This document shows positions 56,919 to 64,000 of a DNA stretch of 64,000 nt, piece after piece. This DNA is from Periplaneta americana (taxonomy: Eukaryota > Arthropoda > Insecta > Blattodea > Blattidae). The notes beneath the pieces are model-generated. The model was not told where the DNA came from. It saw nothing but the letters and a program-made list of their open reading frames with translations, and did no database searches. The translations under genes and the position numbers were made by a program. The stretch covers positions 182,670,396 to 182,734,395 of the forward strand of contig NC_091120.1 in NCBI RefSeq assembly GCF_040183065.1, given 5' to 3'. Every line of letters starts with the position of its first letter. Position 1 is the stretch's first letter.

Positions 56919-57560
56919 ATGCCATATTTTTCAGTAAACCAACGGGCATTTTCTGTGGAGAAGTTTTTTAAAGCCGAAAGCAACACAAAGAAATTTCATA
57001 GCTGAGTTTCAAATTCCATGACATGGAGGATACCAAAATGGAGTACAATTTTAAAATGGGTTAGTAATTTTCGTGTTCATTGCAGTGTTAATTCATCATT
57101 TCGTGGCAGTATTACACATTCTGTTCGAATGCCCGAGAACACTGAACTGCAATGGCAAGAAGTCCGACTTGCTCAGCAGTGAGACAGCCTCTGGTATTGG
57201 ATATTTCCGGAACGACTCTTGGAAGATAAATAATTCTCTCTTTCAACAAGATGGTGCAATGGCACATACAAGAGAAAGCTTGATTACCCTCAGAACCATG
57301 TTTTCTAGTCGATTGATTTCAAAATTTGGAGAAATCACTTGGCCAGCAAGATCTCCAGACCTGAGTGTATGGGGCTATTTATAGTCCAAAGTCTTCCGGA
57401 ATCGTCCATGTACTACAGAAGAGCATAAAGAATGCATAGAAGAAGAAACAAGAAATAATAATTGCTAAGATATTGCAGAGTGTCAAGCATAACTTACACG
57501 GAAGATTACACAAGTGTTTAAATTGTAAAGGAGCACATTTAACCAAGTTATTTCGAGAAA
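56919..57560 (+). pseudogene. Tc1/mariner-like transposase, internally deleted
   Basis: The N-terminal frame at 56919 (PYFSVNQRAFSVEKFFKA) resembles the start of a helix-turn-helix domain. The C-terminal frame (57073-57384) has SLFQQDGAMAHT (a catalytic Asp region), LRTMFSSRLISKFGEITW and ARSPDLSVWGYL, where the segment between SPDLS and WGYL seems shortened. Downstream, broken frames continue KVFRNRPCTTEEHKE. The middle of the protein is gone. Transposases of this group cut at TA with a DDE/D site; this one cannot be active. Confidence 0.75.
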
Positions 57561-57784
57561 AAAAAAAAAAAAAAAAAGAACGAGATAACTGAATTGCACA
57601 CTTTGAAGTTTGTCTTAGAGAACCATTTTACAATCCATCTGTACTCAGTGACCAACCCTTGATTTGGCCGTTTCTATCTGTAAATTATAAAGGACTTTGT
57701 AGGTAATCTGCTGAAATTGCTAAAAGGGCCAAATTGTCAGCAAGAAAGCAATTGAATCCAGTTTCAGATTTCTGTTAATTGGTA
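57561..57784. other. No recognisable gene
   Basis: Starts with the end of an A-rich run at 57561-57578; nothing else. Confidence 0.45.
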
Positions 57785-58883
57785 TGGGCTATTCCATATG
57801 AAATCGATCAGTAAAAAACCTCGCATTTATTCTATACTCTAATTTTTTCCCTACTTATACAAGGTGCTAAGGGGAGTGGATTTTCAAAAATATACTATCG
57901 AAAGTCAAACGGTTTTCATATTATTGAGCGACAAATTTAGCGTATTTTATAAAAACAAGCCTGTTTCAGCGCTCACAACTCTGGAACCATTTACTGCAGA
58001 AAATTGAACGAGAGCTTATTTTGAAGCTGACATTTGGTAGGTTATGATAAGAAGTAATCCTTATTTTTATTGTACACAGAGAGACAGATAATCTTATTTT
58101 ACCTACTTTTAGGTTTTTTGCCAATTTGTAAAAATGTAAGAAAATATTGAGAAAAAACTTTGCATTATTAAGAGGGATTCGGCATTGTTTGCTTACTGGT
58201 ACGGCAATAAGTTTCGAGGGTATTAAATAAATTATTTTTACACGCCTAAACTTAAACGGCGCAGTACCGCACGCACTGGCCGAGAGTGAAGATAAGCGAG
58301 CGTTGGGCGTCATTTTACTCCTGTGTTTATGAAAACCTGTGATAAAGCTAGCACAGCCATGACTGCTAGACGAAACATTACGTGTTTGTCTCCTGGCCTT
58401 ACTTATCTCGGCTATATCCCGTCTCACAGTCAGCTGGTTAGTTCACACGCGCGTACTATTTATTTTCTTTATTTGATATTTTCAATACTTTCTTATCAAC
58501 GGTGCACCAGTAAAAAATGTGTGTTTATTTGTACTTTCAATGCGAAATCTAACTATATATTTTTAAAATATCTTTTCCTAGCCAAAGACGTCTTAATGAG
58601 GAAAAATGTAAATTTCTCCCTTTTCATAAAAAGTCAAAATAAACCATGATTTTGATCATTGAGTGAAAGAGTTTCGGGGCTACAACAGTTTAATGTTGCT
58701 AATTTTATGAAAATAGATAAATTTAAATATTTTTAATGTAAACACTATGAAGTTCTGATGCCTCAAACTTTGCACAAAGCATTGTATAACAGTTCTCTAC
58801 GTACGAAAAAAAGTTTCATAGTATTTAGAAATTGTAAGATCAATTTTCTCTATATTTCGGTCGATTTGAGATGGAATAGCTCA
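57785..58883. mobile_element. 1.1-kb TA-flanked inverted-repeat element
   Basis: Ends TGGGCTATTCCATATGAAAT and, reversed, TGAGCTATTCCATCTCAAAT, followed by CGA on both. TA on both sides (57783-57784, 58884-58885). A 153-codon minus frame (58427-57966) has no recognisable domain and is probably chance. The next TA element begins ten bases away. Confidence 0.75.
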
Positions 58884-58893
58884 TATGTATGTA

Positions 58894-59278
58894 CAGTAGT
58901 GGCAAAAAAAAAACTGGACCGACAGAATAATCAAAGTCCCTGAAATGAGCCACTGTGCATGCCATACCCGCATTCACAAGATAGCGAGTAATCTATTGAA
59001 ATTGTTGTAGTTTCGACTACTGACGTACCCCATTTCGAAACCCATTATAAAATAAGCTGGTAAAATTCATGTTCTGGAAATAATAAGTTAATTAAGTAGT
59101 AAAATATCGCTACAATCGAAAAGTATCGGGAATAAATTTGAATAAGGAACAAAAAAAAGTTTCCTTCCCAGGCAGGATTCGAACCACTAAAGTCTTAGTT
59201 ACCAGTCTATCGTGTTCTGGAGTGAACAAGGCTGTGAAATCAGCTACAAGGGTTGGTCCAGTTTTTTTGCCTCTACTG
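58894..59278. mobile_element. Tc1/mariner-type MITE with tRNA-like segment, copy 2
   Basis: Ends CAGTAGTGGCAAAAAAA and, reversed, CAGTAGAGGCAAAAAAA. TA at 58892-58893 and 59279-59280. Carries GGCAGGATTCGAACC like copy 1 at 27651. Confidence 0.9.
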
Positions 59279-59385
59279 TACATCATATTTGCCTTCAATC
59301 TTTTATTATTCTGTTGATGCAGATGATAAATAAGACTAGCGATAATCCATAACCTTATAATAATGTAATGCGATGTGAAGAGTAA

Positions 59386-60344
59386 TGTTGTTGTTGTTGT
59401 TTTCTAATGCCAGGAGTTTGACAATAAAGTCATTTGACCTCTTGCACTCCAATATTTTTCAAAGATATTATCATGGTCAGCCACTGAAGCACAGATTTTG
59501 AGGTGTTCCGAATCCATTTCTTGGTTTCAGTTGCACAATGGGCAGTAATGGGACTGATATATATTCCAATTCTATGCAGGTGTTAATCATGGCCTGTTGC
59601 CAATCTAAATGCAGCTACAGACGATTTTCGTGGTAAATCGGGAATTAACTGTGGATTATGATGCAGAGAGTTCCATTTTTCCCCTTGAGATTGTGTTAGC
59701 AAATTTTGTTTGTTGAAGTCTAAGTATGTAGATTTAATAAATCTTTTCACAGAGTAATACGTAGATTTAGTAACAGGTCTGTAAGTAGCAGTGCTGCCCT
59801 TCTTTGCTAAAGCATCCGCATTCTCGTTTCCTAGGATTCCACAATGGGATGGTATCCATTGGAATACAATTCTTTTATTGAGTGGTATTAATTGAGAGAG
59901 CATTTTAGTTATTTCTGCTGTTTGAGATGAAGGTGTGTGTCTAGAGACTATTGATAGAATAGTTGCTTTGGAGTCTGACAATATAACTGCATTCTTAAAT
60001 TTACTGATGTGGCATAGAAGATTCCTGAGACTTTCACTTATTGCAATGATTTCACCATCAAAACTTGTTGTTCCATATCCAAGAGATCTATAAAGTGAGA
60101 AGAGACAGCACGTAACACCTGCACCGGCACCTTGTTCTCTGGAGATCAAGGATCCGTCGGTGTATAAATGAAGCCAGTTTTGTGGAGGGTACCTAATATT
60201 AATTGTCTCTAAAGACAATTGTTTCACTATTTCAGTGTTTACTTCTGATTTCAGTATTTCGTGAAGTGTAATGTAAAAAGGAATGTAACTGATGTGATTA
60301 CATAAGAAACTAAATTGTATCGAAATGTGTCTTCTTGAAAACAA
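59386..60344 (-). pseudogene. LINE with RNase H domain, C-terminal part
   Basis: Minus frame 60344-59583 (253 codons). RNase H1-type domain from about residue 58 to 185: LYTDGS (D63), FDGE (E98), LSDSKA (D124) and NADALA (D177) give all four catalytic acidic residues, with WIPSHCGILGN in between. Such domains occur in jockey/I/R1-group LINEs and remove the RNA template strand. RLATGHD then hits a stop. Beyond it, another frame continues HYCPLCN and EHLKICASVADHDNIFEKYW, the usual zinc-knuckle end. The (GTT)n run at 59388-59402 is the 3' tail. Truncated upstream. Confidence 0.85.
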
Positions 60345-60462
60345 TTTTTTTCCTTATTATGATAAATACTATCTAATGTCAAAGTAAATAACCCCTTTCC
60401 TGATTACACTGTAAAAAGCACTACTGTGATTTAAAGCAATTACTCTATATCTCCTCCTCCTT
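60345..60462. other. LINE 5' side, not resolved
   Basis: No frame recognised. Confidence 0.35.

Positions 60463-60518
<56 letters not shown>
60463..60518. repeat. (CAT)n microsatellite
   Basis: About 18 units. The hAT inserted into or beside it, which is why its 8-bp duplication is ATCATCAT. Confidence 0.9.
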
Positions 60519-60520
<2 letters not shown>

Positions 60521-60548
60521 GGGACCGGATTTTTATGTAATTACATAT

Positions 60549-61425
60549 TGTGACAGCGACGTGAGATTCGAACTCACGACCAGCGTCCCGCAAGAAAGCA
60601 GATCGCGCGGAGCACGGAGGAATGGCGCGCGGCGAAGAGGGGAAAGGGCCAACGCGGCGAGAGAGTGGAGCGAGAGTGCGCGCGCATCTGGTGCTGGTAG
60701 AGAGGAGAGGGCTCTGGCTTTTTCTGGAGTGCCATCTCTAGAGACGCGTGGAACCTTCGAGGCTACGTCGCTGTGGTTATAAATTACGGACGCGAAGGAA
60801 CGACAGCAGTTTTCAGTTGATTAGTCAGCCAGTCAGTGAGAAAGCCAGAGCAAGGAAGCCAGTCTTGTGTACCGGAGTTCGACTCGAGTGTGCGTCCGCA
60901 ACTGCGTCAGCAGCCGAAGGCCTGAGTTCGAGTGCAGTGGACCGCAGTTGGAGAGACCTGAGTTCGAGTGCAGTGGACCGCAGTTGGAGGGACCCGAGTT
61001 CGAGTACAATGAACTGTCTCTGAAGGTCTGTGGTTCGAGATACTGTGAACTCGAGTGACTGAGATAGAAGAACTGTGAACTGAGAAATGGTAGTTCTGAT
61101 TTGTAAATAGTGCTTTGTAAATATTAGTTAAGATTAACAGTTCATTGTTGTGCGTAATAGTCCAAGTAAATTGTCATTGTCGTCGGTGGAGTGCTATAAC
61201 GAATACTGTGTTGAGTGAAGATCCAATTGTTGACGAGAGCGTTTAAGGTGAATTGTAGAAAGGAATTATTGTTGTGACGAATAAATTACATTGTTGTTAC
61301 TAATAAAATTCACAATATTATATTCCTTTCAACTTAACCGTATATAAATTACTAATCTTTGCGAATCTTATAATTACCATTAATATATTAAAATTTGATA
61401 CTAATTTTTACATATTTACCCCACA
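60549..61425 (+). mobile_element. Probable solo LTR
   Basis: Starts TGTGACAGCGACG, ends CCCCACA, giving TG...CA termini. It is bracketed by TTACATAT (60541-60548, 61426-61433), longer than the usual 4-6 bp, so part of that match may be pre-existing. TATAAAT at 60778 followed by CAGTTTTCAGTTGATTAGTC resembles an insect LTR promoter, and AATAAA signals lie at 61279 and 61302. Much more GC-rich (60590-61000) than the surroundings. No internal retroviral-type genes adjoin it. Confidence 0.6.
60900..61010. repeat. About 42-bp tandem unit in the LTR
   Basis: GAGTTCGAGTGCAGTGGACC followed by GCAGTTGGAG occurs twice, with a third partial copy (GAGTTCGAGTACAATGAAC). Confidence 0.8.
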
Positions 61426-61470
61426 TTACATATTATGGCTTGGTATTACATAAATCTACATATTTAGGGG

Positions 61471-61609
61471 TTTTATTCATTTTTACTTCTCTGAAAAGAA
61501 AAAAAGAAACTTCTGCTGGGGAAGGCTTTTTAAATCTGTGAATTTCAAATTGTAAACTTCCCCAGCAGAAGTTCTTTTTTTCCTTCCAGAGAAGTAAAAA
61601 TGAATAAAA
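61471..61609. repeat. Long hairpin
   Basis: Arms 61471-61524 and 61557-61609: TTTTATTCATTTTTACTTCT pairs with AGAAGTAAAAATGAATAAAA, and AACTTCTGCTGGGGAAG pairs with CTTCCCCAGCAGAAGTT. Loop 32 bases. Confidence 0.9.
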
Positions 61610-61987
61610 GCCTTCTTAGGTGTGACAAGTACCATTACTGCTTGACCTCTTTATTTTAAATTTAGTAGACCTATACGGAAATGGTATTTTCCGAGAAATT
61701 AGAAAGTATGGTTCTCAGCTGAAATAATCCTACCCTTCTGAATGAGACAGAAATGTCACTTTTCAAATAACAGTTTGTAAATGCCTATAGTTAGAGGTTT
61801 TAGTAGGTAGTTGTTTCTTACAGAGAGCAGCTAAAATGCATGTGTCCCACATCTCCTCTTATTTTCTCCTAATCCAGTAAAGCAAAACAGTGCTTGCAGT
61901 ACTGTTGTGTTATTCATTTCACTCAGTTCTCTAGTCTTAGTACTTACAATACCTATAAAGTTTATCTATTGCTTTTAAGTAACTAAA

Positions 61988-62161
61988 ATGGCCCCTGTAT
62001 CTTCAACCCTAACGATAAAAATAAAATCATGGATTGCAATGGATGAAGCTTTCACTACAGATGGAAAAATAGTAATGTGTCAAGTGTTCGGTAAAAAAGT
62101 CGGGTGCTCTATGAAATCACAACTGGAGAGTCTTACCTATCCTATACCTGCCAGATATTGA
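61988..62161 (+). pseudogene. hAT protein N-terminus (BED-like), truncated
   Basis: 57 codons, too short for most gene calls. MAPVSSTLTIKIKSWI, then EAFTTDGKIVMCQVFGKKVG and SMKSQLESL. FxxDGxxxxCxxC-KxV followed by a basic helix is the pattern of the N-terminal zinc finger in CGGBP1/hAT-like proteins. Here Phe stands where the second Cys should be, and the frame ends soon after. It matches the expected position near the left part of the element. Confidence 0.6.
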
Positions 62162-62235
62162 TATTAAATATTTTCATGATTTTACATATTTTGGTACATA
62201 TTCAGCTTATTTTTCTTACATAAATATGTACATAT

Positions 62236-63097
62236 TTCACACCTTGAATGGATAGACGCCCTTAAAATGGTAGGCTATGTTGCTCCGGTCCGAGCTGTAC
62301 CGGGTAGAAGTCAGGATGGTACCCGCTGTAGGCGCTGTCTCAGCAAGATTGAAACTCTTCCCCATATCCTTGGCTTCTGCCCCTATAGTGAGGCCCTTCG
62401 CAACATCCGTCACCATGCTGTCCGTTCTATGCTGGCTGAGGCACTGAAGGAAGTAGGATTTACAATCCATCAAGAGGTGCAGGGACTAGCCACACAAGGA
62501 AGTGTTCGGCGAATTGATATCATTGCCATTAAGAACAACTCGGCATACATTCTCGATCCCACCATCAGATTTGAGACACATGCAGATCAACCGCATGAGG
62601 TGGACAGTGAAAAGAAACGGGTCTATGAACCAACAATCCCGTTCTATAAAGATAAATATAGCCTGTCCCAAATTGATGTAATAGGTCTGATGGTGGGAGC
62701 ACGTGGTACCATACCCTCCTTCTTTGCCAACAAACGTAAAAACCTGGGCCTAACACACAGCATTGTGAAGGAAATAGCCATTAGTGCCCTCAAAGGATCG
62801 GTTCAGATATTGAGAAATCATTCGTATGGGAGTGATTCAAGTTATCTTAACCGATGGTTGTTGATTGGTTTAGATATCAATGCCAATCAATACTATTATT
62901 TTTCTCGCGGCATATGGCATTCAAATCATTCTAACCTATCTGATGATATTCCCCCCCCCCCCCCCCATTTCTTAACTGTAAATGAGCACAAACGCTACTT
63001 AGGTGTAAATTTTTCTGACATTTTGCATATTCGATTCCCTAATCGTTTCAAATATATATCATTTTACCTTTTAGGTGTGTTTCCAAATTATATGTAA
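62236..63097 (+). pseudogene. R2-like retroelement C-terminus: zinc knuckle and RLE endonuclease
   Basis: The frame is open from before 62236 (EWIDALK precedes the first Met at 62267), so the Met is not a true start. CRRCLSKIETLPHILGFCP is a CCHC knuckle (C-x2-C-x8-H-x4-C). Then HQEVQGL, RRIDIIAIKNNSAYILDPTI and RFE, and EKKRVYEPTIPFYKDKYSL. R-x-D followed after about 14 residues by D matches the PD-x(n)-D core of the restriction-like endonuclease that R2-clade LINEs use to nick their target. GLMVGARGTIPSFFANKR follows. It stays open for over 270 codons, but the reverse transcriptase is missing, so it is a 5'-truncated relic. A C16 run near 62950 encodes prolines. Confidence 0.75.
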
Positions 63098-63181
63098 TAC
63101 GCTTTGTCAAATCTGGCAACCTTTTCAGAAGGGAAGCTAAATTTATTATTATTACATAAAAATCCGGTCCTTAATCATCAT

Positions 63182-64000
63182 TCTTCTTTCACGAAATTTA
63201 GACCACATAGTCTGTTTCAGCTAGCAAATATGTCTTCTCTCAAATGTGTCAATCTCTTCTTGAGCTTATAAAATAGATAAATAATATTTAAAAATAAATC
63301 GAAGATTGCAATCTAAAAATAATAAATTTAACAACATTAAATAATTCTTTAATATGAACACTTTTTTTCTCGAATAAAAATACAACATCAAGACACAGAG
63401 ATATAATTCACATCTTTTACCCACACCAAGAATAGCCAAAAATTTATAGACAAAATATCTATTACACTTTTGGCATGAAGACAATCACTATTCACACACA
63501 CCGTGGCCGCTGAGGTAAACATAAATTGTAATACGCTGTCTTATTCCAAAAGTCAACACCCTTCCAACCACACCACCCCTTCCCCTGGATCACTTGCAGA
63601 TCTTCACCTCCTGTGTAGTGGGGATCCAAGATCAGGAACTTGAGTTCTCCAGTGTTCTTATTGAAGTCCACTCCAAGAATGGTATGTGCCAGAACGCCAC
63701 CCCCTGCAAACCAATGTCACAGCTGTCACCTTGCAGGGGGCCAAGGAGGGAATCAAAGTTTATCCTTCAACTGTTAATCATTAACATTCCATATGGTGGA
63801 TTTTCTAGATGTCATGACACCAAACATGCATAGCCCACGTGAAATATTCATAACAGGAAATCTTTAGTTATAATGAGAAGAAAGTGTTTTGCTTTTTGTA
63901 TGTTAGTTCTTTTCTGTGTTGTTGCCTATGAGATATACAAGACTGGAAAAGGAAGCTAAGTACTGATCGAAATCTATATATATATATATATATATATATA
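63182..64000. other. No recognisable gene; (TA)n at the right edge
   Basis: Frames of 72 and 79 codons (63484-63266 minus, 63594-63833 plus) have no domains. A TA run begins about 63975 and continues past the edge. Confidence 0.5.

Larger units (their letters stand above)
60519..63173 (+). mobile_element. hAT element with nested solo LTR and R2-like fragment
   Basis: Left end CAGGGACCGGATTTTTATG; right end reversed TAAGGACCGGATTTTTATG. 8-bp flanks ATCATCAT on both sides (60511-60518, 63174-63181), although these lie in CAT-repeat sequence. It holds the N-terminus of a BED-type hAT protein (61988-62161), a probable solo LTR, a 139-bp hairpin and an R2-like endonuclease domain. Confidence 0.7.

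Noticed and set aside
57966-58427. 153-codon minus-strand frame as transposase
   Set aside because: No DDE motif, helix-turn-helix or family pattern; amino-acid pattern looks random for AT-rich DNA.
60561-61058. Arg/Ser-rich frames in the GC-rich patch
   Set aside because: They lie inside the probable solo LTR and overlap in three frames; the tandem unit explains the repeated peptide.
60549-61425. Endogenous virus genes
   Set aside because: Only an LTR-like unit is present; no gag, protease, polymerase or envelope frame adjoins it.
1-64000. Spliced host gene or bacterial-type operon
   Set aside because: No series of conserved exons with splice sites, no CpG-type promoter with coding downstream and no cluster of co-oriented intact frames was found; every recognisable domain belongs to a mobile element except the weak MADF relic.

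Overview
This is a stretch of AT-rich arthropod (almost certainly insect) nuclear DNA made almost entirely of transposable elements, their relics and tandem repeats. I found no convincing host protein-coding gene, no functional tRNA or rRNA gene and no CRISPR array. The retroelement C-termini, the tRNA-derived SINEs, the many TA- and 8-bp-duplication transposons and a short TTAGG-type run (54461-54479) all fit an insect. The recurrent LINE whose protein ends in ...AAMNLRVP is one I associate from memory with cockroaches (Periplaneta-like); that taxonomic step is inference.

Layout. 0-13 kb: a Helitron (815-2218) holding a LINE; a MADF-like relic; a restriction-like-endonuclease (RLE) retroelement relic; a 214-bp palindromic TA element; a second LINE copy; a MULE (5051-6570) inside a SINE; LINE C-termini and SINEs. 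13-17.6 kb: a 4.57-kb element with MULE-like inverted ends carrying a 65-copy array of a 54-bp unit and the broken N-terminus of a FLYWCH/MULE protein. 18-34 kb: a jockey-like LINE, a Tc1-type mini-element, three hAT elements with 8-bp duplications (19996-21280, 29888-31482, 32063-33231), and a second Helitron (21919-24703) holding two inverted copies of another repeat. 34-49 kb: a TA element with repeated CAGTGAGAC boxes, a third and fourth Helitron, a hAT with a 72-bp minisatellite, LINE copies, and two SINE inverted pairs. 49-54 kb: a long GATGATTACATGTGAC-type satellite with six copies of a 95-bp unit, invaded by two small inverted-repeat elements. 54-64 kb: the second palindromic TA element, SINEs, mariner-like relics, a LINE with an RNase H domain, and a 2.65-kb hAT (60519-63173) holding a probable solo LTR and an R2-like endonuclease domain.

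There is no operon-like cooperation between genes. The informative structure is nesting: SINE in LINE, MULE in SINE, LINE in Helitron, LTR in hAT. Many insertions still show target-site duplications, which gives relative ages. Domain names come from motif recognition by eye; no database search was possible.
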